DNA of 64,000 nucleotides from Nitrosomonas sp. HPC101. GTDB taxonomy: Bacteria > Pseudomonadota > Gammaproteobacteria > Burkholderiales > Nitrosomonadaceae. This document shows positions 57,014-64,000 of this stretch, one piece after another. Where the stretch lies: the NCBI RefSeq assembly GCF_009833125.1, contig NZ_QRCC01000003.1, forward strand, positions 22,332 through 86,331. The letters run 5' to 3'. The notes under the pieces are model-generated. The model did not search any database and was not told the origin of the DNA. It saw nothing but the letters and a program-made list of their open reading frames with translations. Position numbers and translations under genes: made by a program. Numbering within the stretch: position 1 is the first letter of the stretch; every line of letters starts with the position of its first letter.

Positions 57014-58008
57014 TGCGCGCCGCCGCCCAGCACGACGGTGGCCGGCTGACCCAGGCGCAGTGCGTTGGCCTTGTCCTCGACGATCACCCGCACCTCATAG
57101 ACCAGGCTGGTGCGCAGCTCCTCGGTCTGCACCGACTTGGGCGTGAATTCCGCGACCGAAGAGATGTAGCCGACCTTGCCTGTGATGGACTTGTCTGGTG
57201 CACTGTCGACGTTCACGCGCGCGGTCTGACCTGGCTTGACCTTGCCCAAGTCCGTCTCGCTCACGTACACACGCACCCACTTGGGCTCGGTGATCGCCAA
57301 GGCGTACACAGGCCTCTGTGGCGTAGCCATGTCGCCCGGCTCCAGCAGGCGCGAACGCACCACGGCGTTGGATGGCGAGACCAACCGACCCTGCGAAACC
57401 TGATGTTGCAGCAGTGCCAGTTGCGCCTCGGAGGCTTTCAGCTGTGCCTCGGCGGCGGCGATGTCTTCCTTGCGCGGGCCGATTTCGGTCAGGCGCAGCG
57501 CGTCGCGCTTTTGCGCGGCCTGCGCATCCGCAACCTGCGCGGCTGCCCTGGCGCGATCCAGTTCCTGCACGCTAACCCCACGATTATCCGTATTGGCCGC
57601 GATACTTTGCAGGCGAGCCAGATCCTTGCGCGCGCGCTCGGCATCGGCTTGCGCGGCGACATAACCACTTCGCGCCTGCGCCAGCTCCTGCGGGCGCGCA
57701 CCGTTCTTCAAGCGCAGCAGGTTCTGCTGCTGCACGCCGATCTGCGCCTGCGCCTGTTCAGCCTGCAGGGCCAGCGTTCGGGTGTCGAGCGTGGCCAGCA
57801 CCTGGCCGGTCTTCACGGCATCGCCTTCATCGACCTTCATGTCGGCCACACGGCCACTGCCATCGAACGCCAACGACACCTGCCGAATGTCCACGTTGCC
57901 GTACAGCACCAGCGTGCCGTCGTGACCTTTGTCCCGCTGCTGCATCCAGGCCCATGCGCCGAGCGCCAGCACCACGATAAGACCAAAGGCAATGAGAGGC
58001 TTCTTCAT
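57010..58008 (-). CDS. HlyD-family membrane fusion protein (YbhG-like)
   Basis: A 332-residue periplasmic adaptor with an N-terminal signal anchor (LIAFGLIVVLALGAWAW), a lipoyl-type domain (GSGRVADMKVDEGDAVKTGQ and later GRLVSPSNAVVRSRLLEPGD), a long coiled coil rich in Ala/Gln/Glu (about 75-215), and a beta-barrel domain (VRVYVSETDLGKVKPGQTA). It belongs to the class that works with ABC-2 type exporters such as YbhFSR. The partner ATPase and permease are reduced to the scar at 56882-57013, so the adaptor is probably orphaned. Divergent from the TetR gene. Confidence 0.85.
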   Translation of the reverse strand: MKKPLIAFGLIVVLALGAWAWMQQRDKGHDGTLVLYGNVDIRQVSLAFDGSGRVADMKVDEGDAVKTGQVLATLDTRTLALQAEQAQAQIGVQQQNLLRLKNGARPQELAQARSGYVAAQADAERARKDLARLQSIAANTDNRGVSVQELDRARAAAQVADAQAAQKRDALRLTEIGPRKEDIAAAEAQLKASEAQLALLQHQVSQGRLVSPSNAVVRSRLLEPGDMATPQRPVYALAITEPKWVRVYVSETDLGKVKPGQTARVNVDSAPDKSITGKVGYISSVAEFTPKSVQTEELRTSLVYEVRVIVEDKANALRLGQPATVVLGGGAQ

Positions 58009-58046
58009 GTCAAACGATCCAGGAAGTCGAAATAGAGGCTATGCGA

Positions 58047-58079
58047 TGCACTGCACTGCACTACACTACACTACACTAC
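58047..58079. repeat. Pentanucleotide repeat in the divergent HlyD/TetR promoter region
   Basis: Three TGCAC units followed by three TACAC units and a partial TAC, in perfect tandem, lie between the hlyD-like start (58008) and the tetR-like start (58155). Slippage here would alter promoter spacing. Confidence 0.85.
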
Positions 58080-58154
58080 GATAACACTAAATTGATTTTA
58101 ATCTTAATGTAGGCGACAATGCAAGCTGTATGTGCCGCTCTGGACGATCGAGGA

Positions 58155-58847
58155 ATGAACAAACCTGCACGCGGACTTCGCTCGGATGGCGAAGCCACAA
58201 AAACACGAATACTGGAGGCTGCGGGCGAACTATTCGCCACGACGGGATACGCCGAGACACCCAATAAGGCCATCGCCGCCCTGGCGCAGGTGGATCTGGC
58301 ATCCCTCAACTACCACTTTGGCAACCGCAGCGGTCTGTACCAGGCTGTATTGACGGAGTCTTACGGTCAGGTACTAGGCCTTGCCAACCTGAAGCAGCTT
58401 GTCGGCAGTGAGTTGGCTCCAGCGTCAAAGTTGCGTGCGCTGATCGAGCAGTTGGTCGGGCACGCGACACAAGAGCCTCAAGCGTGGCAGTTGCGCGTCC
58501 TGGCCCGGGAGATGCTGGCGCCAACTTCGCATCTGCAGACACTTTTCCAGAACGAGGCACAGCCCAAGGTGGCGCTCTTGAGGCGCATGCTCAGCGAGAT
58601 CACCCAGATTCCCGCTGAAGATCCCGCCTTGACTCGTTGCCTGCTCTGTGTGATCGCCCCCTGCCTGATGCTCCTGGTCGGTGGCCGCAGCTTCCCCGGC
58701 CCTTTGCAGGAGGTTTTCCAGATGTCTTCGCAGGCGATTGCGAGCCACTTGTATCACTTCGCCATGGGCGGACTGGGGGCGATTTCCCGGGAGTACGCGA
58801 AGCAGGCAAAAACCTCAAGCAAACCCGGATCGCCAACGACGAGGTAG
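58155..58847 (+). CDS. TetR-family regulator, CecR (YbiH)-like
   Basis: The frame opens at 58119; the ATG at 58155 (MNKPARGLRSDGEATKTRIL) is preferred, with GAGGA just upstream, giving 230 residues. The N-terminal TetR HTH is KTRILEAAGELFATTGYAET then NKAIAALAQVDLASLNYHFG. The C-terminal part resembles the DUF1956 domain of CecR. In E. coli CecR controls the ybhGFSR exporter operon, and here the gene is divergent from a YbhG-like adaptor, the same pairing. The ligand is unknown. Confidence 0.85.
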   Translation: MNKPARGLRSDGEATKTRILEAAGELFATTGYAETPNKAIAALAQVDLASLNYHFGNRSGLYQAVLTESYGQVLGLANLKQLVGSELAPASKLRALIEQLVGHATQEPQAWQLRVLAREMLAPTSHLQTLFQNEAQPKVALLRRMLSEITQIPAEDPALTRCLLCVIAPCLMLLVGGRSFPGPLQEVFQMSSQAIASHLYHFAMGGLGAISREYAKQAKTSSKPGSPTTR

Positions 58848-58870
58848 CGCGTGAGAAGCCGGTACGCAAC

Positions 58871-60896
58871 GTGGGTTTTCTGGTGGTGGCCTCGCTGCTA
58901 CTGAGCGGCTGCGCGGTTCTGCACGAATTCAAACCGGCGGTTCAAGTCGCCGCCATGACGCCCGGCGAGTACATTACGCTCAAGCGGGGCGACGTCCTGA
59001 CCAGCGGCAAGCTCAGCGTCGCCACCCTGGAGACAATCCGGGTGGCAGGTCTGGACGATGGTGTCTGCGCAAAGCCAGAGGCCGCCGACTGCATCCATGC
59101 CCTGTCGGATGTTCGGGGGGTGGCCGCCGAGCAGCGCCTGTCAGCTCTGTCCGAGTTGTGGCTGAATCAGGCGCAGACCTTGCCGAAGACTTCACCGCAC
59201 ACCACGTAACAGACCGCACCCGATGCCGGCGATCCGCACCTGAACGCCTGGCTGGAAGTGGCCCGGCATGCCTATGCCTACTTGTTCTTCAGCGAACGCT
59301 CGCCGAATGCACGGGCCTTTGAGGATCACCAGACCCAGGTACGCGACTATTACAACCTGGCCGTGCAGGAGGCGGCATCGCTTGTGTTCGTCAGCTATCG
59401 CGGCAAGGCGCTGGCGAATGCGAATGCGGTATTCAGGGATGGGCCGTGGGTCGTGGCGCTCAACAAGCCGGATGTGGTGCCCTCCAGCCGGGCGCGAGCA
59501 ATCCTGCCGCAGAGGAACTGTTGCCGGCCTCGTCACTGTCGTTCTCCGGGCTGCGCAGCACGTTTCGGCGCGACGGTTTCGGTGGCGAGTTGGTGGCGGT
59601 GATGGCGGCTGATCCGGTAACGACAGCGGCAGCGGACGCCGACACGGGTGCATCCGATGCAGGAATCGAACGACCGCAGCAGCGCAGCGGCCAGCCGTGG
59701 AGCGAAATGCCGACGACGGCCATCACTGCATTGCTGCGTTTTCCTGGCGAAAACCTTGCTCAGGTACTCTCTACCCACGAGGTCGTGCTTTCCGTGCATG
59801 ACCCCTACTGGGACGCCAGGATCGAGTTGCATAGACAGGATGTGCCGCTGGCGGCGAACTTCACCGCCAACTACGGGCTGTGGCTGGCGCGCTCGGGCTT
59901 CAGCCGGCAATCGCTGCGCAGTCTGTTCGGACGTGAACGGGGCATTGAGAGCCCGTACCTGTACCTGATGCAGCCCTACGACCCGGATCGCCGCATCATC
60001 CTGATGATTCATGGCTTGGCCAGCAGCCCGGAGGCCTGGGTCAACGTGGCCAACGAACTGATGGGCGACGAGGAGATTCGCAGCCGGTTCCAGGTCTGGC
60101 AGTTCTACTACCCGACCAACATGCCGATCGCACTGAACCACTACGAGATCCGGCAGACGCTGGACGAGGCGCTGCGGCATTTCGATCCACAAGGCAGCGC
60201 TGCGGCTTCCCGTGACATGGTGCTGATCGGGCACAGCATGGGCGGCGTGATCTCGCGACTGATGGTGTCTTCGACGGAGGGCGATGCGCTGTGGAACCAG
60301 TTGCTGGCTGAGCGCGAATTCGATGACGGCAGAATGCAGCGACTACGCAAGTGGGTCGGCCCGCTGATGCACTTCGAGCCGCTTCCCCAAGTGGAACGCG
60401 CGATCTTCATCGCGGCCCCGCACCGTGGCACCGAGGTGGCCGGTGGTCGCCTGGGGCACTTCATTGGGGGCTTGGTGCGCCTGCCGCTGACCGTGCTGAA
60501 AGGCTTCGCCGACGTGCTGGACGACCTGGCCCATAGCGAGGGTATGAAGGCCGGCGCAGACAAGCTCAGGCTACCCAACAGCATCGACAACCTCGACCGC
60601 ACCGACTCGTTCGTCCAAGCTGCCGCCGGCTGCCAATCTCGCCGTGCGTGCGCTATCACTCGATCATCGGCCACCTCGATCCCGAGGTTCCACTGACCAA
60701 ATCCGACGACGGTCTGGTGCCCTACTGGAGCGCCCATCTGGATGGTGCTGCATCCGAAAAAATCGTCCGTTCCACGCACAGTGTCCAGGGAACCGCGCCG
60801 GCCATCATCGAAATGCGCCGCATCCTGCACGAGGACATCCGCGATCGTGCCACTGTTCCGGTAGGTGCGGCCGGTTGTGGCTGGCAACTCCTGTAG
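58871..60896 (+). pseudogene. Lipoprotein alpha/beta hydrolase, disrupted
   Basis: A lipoprotein signal (VGFLVVASLLLSGC, lipobox LLSGC) begins at the GTG 58871. The frame is stopped by TAA at 59207-59209 but continues in the same frame with DAGDPHLNAWLEVARHAYAY to about 59490. It then shifts frame; the hydrolase domain runs 59500-60620 with MIHGLASSPEAWVNVA and the nucleophile elbow GHSMGG, then shifts again to HSIIGHLDPEVPLTKSDDGL (probable catalytic His in the last part). So one nonsense change and two frameshifts in one gene of about 670 codons. Original function: probably an outer-membrane-anchored esterase or lipase. Confidence 0.75.
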
Positions 60897-60973
60897 CGGC
60901 GGCGACCGAAAACAGCGCAGGCACAAAATGCCGTCCGGAGGCGGTTGCTGACGCTGGGCTCGACGCAGTCAGG
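60873..60973. repeat. Direct repeat R2 of about 100 bp
   Basis: Same orientation and the same 101-base length as R1 at 54554-54654, with identical first 17 and last about 20 bases and a few differences plus two compensating 1-base indels between. Its hairpin (60930-60945) is less perfect and the A-run before it is shorter. The stop codon of the hydrolase pseudogene (60894-60896) lies inside it. Confidence 0.75.
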
Positions 60974-61362
60974 CGGGCGGCGCGAGCACCCGCATCTGGT
61001 CACCCCAGCCGCAGGGCCAAAGACGGCGCATCACCTTCTCCAGCACAGCGTCAGGCGAGCCCGCCAGCCGTCCACGACATCCGGGGCCAGGAGGGTCAGC
61101 CGCATCACCCGGCGCACCTGCGTCACGTCCATGCCCTCGACCTCGGCGATCTCGGCGACCGACGCTGCCCGCTGTTCGTCGAGCAGCCGTTGCCAGTGGT
61201 ACGCCAGCCCGAGGGCGCACATCAACGCACTGTCCTGCGCCGCCGCCCGCGCTTGACCAGTGACCAGGGCACGAAGGTTTCGAGCCGCACGCCACCGGCA
61301 GGTGCTGGAAGTTCGTGGGTGATGGGGCGGCCCGTCTGCTTGCCGTAGTGTTTTCTGGACAT
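60969..61362 (-). pseudogene. Recombinase-associated small protein, second copy, frameshifted
   Basis: Starts at ATG 61362 (MSRKHYGKQTGRPITHELPA) with AGGCGG upstream and runs in frame to about 61250, then continues in other frames with DSALMCALGLAYHWQRLLDE, VAEIAEVEGMDVTQVRRVMR (helix-turn-helix) and VLEKVMRRLWPCGWGDQ. Two frame changes are needed. It resembles its upstream neighbour at 61371-61730 (both have an HTH followed by an LAPD motif), a pair usually found behind this recombinase type. Confidence 0.6.
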
Positions 61363-61370
61363 CGTGCCGC

Positions 61371-61730
61371 CTACCTGAACTGTTCGACTATCTGGTGCTG
61401 CTCGGGCCACAGTGCCGGAATGTCGTTTCGCATCAGCCACAGCAGCGTCAGCCGCCGTGGCTGGTACCCTGCCAACTGTTCGACGATGTCGGGGGCGAGG
61501 CGCGCTAAGCGCATCATCCTGCCGACGGTGGTCGGCATCAGGTCTTCGGTCTGCGCGATGTCGGTCACGCTCCTGTAAGCGCCGCTGTCCAGCAGTGCGT
61601 TCCAGTGCATCGCCCGGGCCATGGCTTCGATGATCGTAACGTCGTGCGCGCGCTGCGCGTCCCCAAGCATCAGCCGTCCCTTCTTGCGTTTGAACTGCAG
61701 AGGCACGAGGGTTTCGAGTGGGCTGTCCAT
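61371..61730 (-). CDS. Recombinase-associated small helix-turn-helix protein
   Basis: The ATG at 61730 shares a base with the stop of the recombinase fragment (TGATG), so translation was coupled. The 119-residue product has a basic N-terminus (PLQFKRKKGRLMLGD), a helix-turn-helix (RSVTDIAQTEDLMPTTVGRM), and LARLAPDIVEQLAGYQP. Such small genes often follow large serine recombinases and may help directionality. With the recombinase truncated its role is probably lost. Longer frames upstream of the ATG are shadows of the recombinase. Confidence 0.6.
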   Translation of the reverse strand: MDSPLETLVPLQFKRKKGRLMLGDAQRAHDVTIIEAMARAMHWNALLDSGAYRSVTDIAQTEDLMPTTVGRMMRLARLAPDIVEQLAGYQPRRLTLLWLMRNDIPALWPEQHQIVEQFR

Positions 61731-62105
61731 CAGGCCTCGACCTCCAGCAGTTCCGGGCCGATGCTCTTTGGGGCGAATTCTTCGATCAAGGCGTTCCAGC
61801 CAAGCTCCCGCCACTTCACCTTGATGCCTTGCACCTCGCCGATATGAACCAGATCGATGCGTTCGATCATCAGGTTGGCGATACAGTGACGCTCGACGGG
61901 AAACAGGTGATCCCACACGTCGTTGAGTCGCCCCATCGCCATCACCGTGCTGGCCTCGTCGATCTGCGCTCCGGTGCGCTGGATGTGGCGCACCACCGAG
62001 GCGATAGACTCGGGGCTGGTCAGCACCGTTCGGATTTGCGCGACGACCGCCGCCTCGATCTCCGCTGCGGGCAGGCGTTCGTAGTTCTTCCCCGGCGCGC
62101 CGAAT
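61730..62105 (-). pseudogene. Large serine recombinase, C-terminal fragment
   Basis: Minus-strand frame with FGAPGKNYERLPAAEIEAAV, PVERHCIANLMIERIDLVHI and a C-terminal KWRELGWNALIEEF segment, the usual tail of large serine recombinases of phages and integrative elements. The catalytic N-terminal domain, recombinase domain and zinc ribbon are missing: at about 62105 the frame passes into antisense of the ATPase-like gene. It shows that a mobile element was once inserted here and was then cut. Confidence 0.6.
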
Positions 62106-63115
62106 GCGCTATCGCGGGACGAGCGCCACGAACTGCGACGGCAAATGGGCCACGCAGAGACATCTGGCATCAACAACCGGGTTGTCGATTGGCTGCTGCA
62201 AGGCTTCGATGATTTGATCGAACTGCTACCCAAGCTCTCATCCGAACAGCGTGCCGAACGCGCCCGTCTGATCTGGGAAAGTCTTGGCGATCTGGAAGAG
62301 CGTCGCGGGGGCGTGGCATCTTCGACGGCGCGTACACATGGACTCATCACGGCGAACGCAGGACGCCGCCATTCCCGGCAGCTTTCCTGCGCCGTCTCAA
62401 CAAAGCGGCTTGGGTGCCTGACGCGACTGGAGAGCTGGTACCGCCGGGCCTTGTGGTGTTCGACACGCTCGGCTGGAAACCCAATCCTTTCTTGCTGACC
62501 AAGATCACGTTCAAGCCGCCGATCATCGACCAACTGGCCAAAGAAGCAGGCATCGACCCAGCAGCCCTCGATTTGCTTCGAAAGCTCGGCATCACCAGCG
62601 TCGACGACCTAACGTCCCGGCTGGGTATCACCACCCCACCCGAGATCGATCCCGTACCCAGCACGATGCCCGACGAGGAGCCGAAAACCGCAGGTCAACC
62701 CAGCGGAGATGACATGCCGGACATTCCTCCCGGCACACCTGACCCGGATGGCGGCGACGGCGCGACAGGTGGCGCAGGGCGTGGCGGTCAGGGCAATGGT
62801 GGGGCGCACGGTGGCTCGGGCGGCGGTCACACCGGTGGATGTGGCAAGAGCGGTGGCACCAACAGCGGAGGGCAAGGGAAGCGGTCGCCCGGCTCGGCTG
62901 GCGGAAGACCCTTCATTTCCTACCTCGGCGCGCATCCTGATGACGAGGAGTCTGATCCGGATGGTCTCGATCAGGCAGCACGGATAAAGATTGAGGATCA
63001 GGCCATCGCCCTAATTATCTCGCTCGAACCTGGACTGAAGCGGACGCCCGAGGGCAACCCCGGTTTCGACCTCTTCGAGGTCAACGGCAACGGCCAGCAA
63101 GTTCAATGGGGCCAC
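62106..63115 (+). pseudogene. DUF3883/sacsin-type ATP-binding protein, internal fragment with frameshift
   Basis: The text LRRQMGHAETSGINNRVVDW, LLQGFDDLIELLPKLS runs to about 62315 in one frame and continues after a frameshift with HHGERRTPPFPAAFLRRLNK, WVPDATGELVPPG and FKPPIIDQLAKEAGIDPAAL, then a Gly-rich linker (about 62750-62900), and GNPGFDLFEVNGNGQQVQW, the start of a DUF3883 domain. Both ends are missing: the left is cut at the recombinase fragment, the right passes into AT-rich DNA near 63115. Such proteins of 1000-1800 residues occur in defence islands. Confidence 0.5.
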
Positions 63116-63324
63116 CACTTTCTGTCAATCCATTTGCAGCCTGTCATTTCATTCAGGATTTATTAAACTTGGTTTGACTCCTATTGATTTCTATATTCTC
63201 TGAAATTTCTAAGCATCTCTCATCGCATATCAATTGTAGCAACTCGGATAAGCTTGATATGCAGCATATCGATATTTAGCATCCCAAGACATAAAAAACT
63301 ACTCGCTTAAGCCCAATACAGCAG
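63116..63324. other. AT-rich spacer between the island and the terminal IS3 fragment
   Basis: Composition returns to the moderate-to-low GC of the host. No gene recognised. It marks the right edge of the GC-rich insertion within this window. Confidence 0.45.
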
Positions 63325-63936
63325 GTGGATGCTGAACATGTAGCTCTGAGAGCCCGGGTTAATGAGCTGTTCAACAAGAGCCGCAGCTCCGCAGGTAGCC
63401 GTACCATACAGGGCTTGCTAAACGATCAGGGAGTTGGCATCGGTCGCTTCAAGGTGCGCCGCCTGATGAGCGAGTTGGGTTTGGTCTGCAAACAGCCGGG
63501 GTCTCATGCATACAAACGCGCAACCGTAGAACGGCTGGATATACCCAACCGGCTGGATAGGGAGTTTGATGTAGCACAGCCTGATCAGGTCTGGTGTGGC
63601 GATATCACCTACATCTGGACAGGGCAACGCTGGAGCTATCTGGCGGTAGTGCTGGATCTGTGTGCCCGCCGCGTGGTCGGCTGGGCCATGTCTGATGCGG
63701 CAGATGCAGATCTGGTCGTTCAGGCGCTGGATCATGCCTGGGAGCAGCGTGGACGCCCTGAAGGGATCATATTCCATTCGGATCAGGGCTCGCAGTATGT
63801 GAGTCGCAAGTTCCGGCAGCGGCTCTGGCATTATCGCATGGTGCAGAGCATGAGCCGCCGAGGTAACTGCTGGGACACTCAGTCCACAATACGTTTAGAA
63901 CGTCGCTCCGATCTGACCCGTGCTGGGATTGGCTAA
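63325..63936 (+). pseudogene. IS3-family orfB transposase, truncated at both ends
   Basis: About 190 codons of an IS3 orfB: RTIQGLLNDQGVGIGRFKVR and RLMSELGLVCKQPGSHAYKR (helical DNA-binding part), first catalytic Asp in QVWCGDITYIWTG, second Asp in IFHSDQGSQYVSRKF, then MSRRGNCWD. The family continues with NAPMER...E, but here the text changes to TQSTIRLERRSDL at about 63880 and stops at 63934. The catalytic Glu is absent, so the enzyme is dead. The proper start with its upstream orfA is also missing. Confidence 0.75.
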
Positions 63937-64000
63937 ATTGCCTTTGCATTGACCTGTCGATCGGTTTTGGCGTTCCCCGAGCATTGCCGGGCCCAGCGTT
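63890..64000. other. Right window edge, unidentified GC-rich DNA
   Basis: After the break in the IS3 orfB the DNA is not recognisable as transposase and no gene can be called in the remaining 110 bases. It could be the start of a second insertion. Confidence 0.3.

Noticed and set aside
57013..58035. Rightward frame of 340 codons opposite the HlyD gene
   Set aside because: Antisense shadow of a gene with obvious HlyD motifs; composition is not protein-like.
58637..58870. Upstream extension of the hydrolase lipoprotein frame into the TetR gene
   Set aside because: The lipoprotein signal begins only near 58871, and the extension is an out-of-frame reading of the TetR coding region.
62760..62890. 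Gly-rich run as a PE_PGRS-like or silk-like repeat protein
   Set aside because: It is a flexible linker within the ATPase-like fragment, flanked by ordinary coding text on both sides.
54345..64000. Search for a duplicated 3' end of tRNA-Phe or tRNA-Arg as the attachment site of the island
   Set aside because: No copy of the tRNA 3' ends was found by eye in the rest of the window, so integration into these tRNA genes is not supported here. The right end may lie outside the window.

Overview
The window reads as a chromosomal segment of a chemolithoautotrophic betaproteobacterium, most likely a Nitrosomonas-type ammonia oxidiser. That assignment is inferred from gene content, gene order and protein flavour: a Calvin-cycle-type sugar phosphate cluster, hopanoid genes hpnH-hpnB-hpnM beside gyrA, split-subunit transhydrogenase, APS-type sulfate assimilation, and IS481/IS3-type IS remnants. 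No amo or hao gene lies here to settle it. Positions 1 to about 54380 have moderate GC and dense, mostly intact housekeeping genes.

Layout. 1-3.8 kb: a PAS sensor fragment, an RpfE-type conserved protein, an iron-storage pair (bfd-bfr) behind a Fur-box-like site, and a zinc-ribbon/Sel1 membrane protein. 3.8-13.4 kb, all leftward: cysH-cysD-cysN (sulfate to sulfite), then a very large flavo-iron-sulfur protein built like a fused NfnB-NfnA (GltD + PyrK), then pntAA-pntAB-pntB. 13.6-18.7 kb, rightward: cysB, cysJ, cysI. The NADPH-using sulfite reductase thus sits close to two potential NADPH-producing systems. 18.8-31.6 kb: transglutaminase-like protein, carboxylesterase, VIT-type transporter, sixA, polysaccharide deacetylase, a structured gene-free stretch, an FMN reductase, ppx-phoU, rpiA, mutL, and a DUF484 gene with xerC. 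31.6-42.8 kb, leftward: two gene runs, hpnH-hpnB-hpnM and gyrA-serC-serA-pheA-hisC-tyrA. 42.9-51.0 kb: tRNA-Ser, then tkt-gap-pgk-pyk-fba, joining Calvin-cycle regeneration and lower glycolysis.

51.0-54.4 kb is a graveyard of dead mobile elements (two different IS481-type transposases, an IS3-type orfB tail, a group II intron reverse transcriptase remnant), ending at tRNA-Arg and tRNA-Phe and a terminator. Immediately after it, composition switches to clearly GC-rich, foreign-looking DNA (about 54.4-63.1 kb). This island carries a membrane flavoreductase, an antibiotic-biosynthesis-type monooxygenase, a MarR-like regulator, the scar of a deleted ABC exporter, an intact HlyD adaptor and a CecR-like TetR regulator. 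It also holds a mutated alpha/beta-hydrolase lipoprotein gene, the tail of a large serine recombinase with its two small companion genes, and a truncated DUF3883-type ATPase-like gene. Two roughly 100-bp direct repeats, each with a leftward terminator-like hairpin, bracket the 6.2 kb between 54.65 and 60.87 kb. The window ends in a truncated IS3-family transposase.

The most interesting candidates are the fused NfnBA-like protein coupled to the pnt operon, the repeat-bracketed decaying island with its exporter deletion scar, a pentanucleotide repeat in a divergent promoter, and the hairpin-rich gene-free stretch before the FMN reductase. All functions are assigned by reading motifs; no database search was run.
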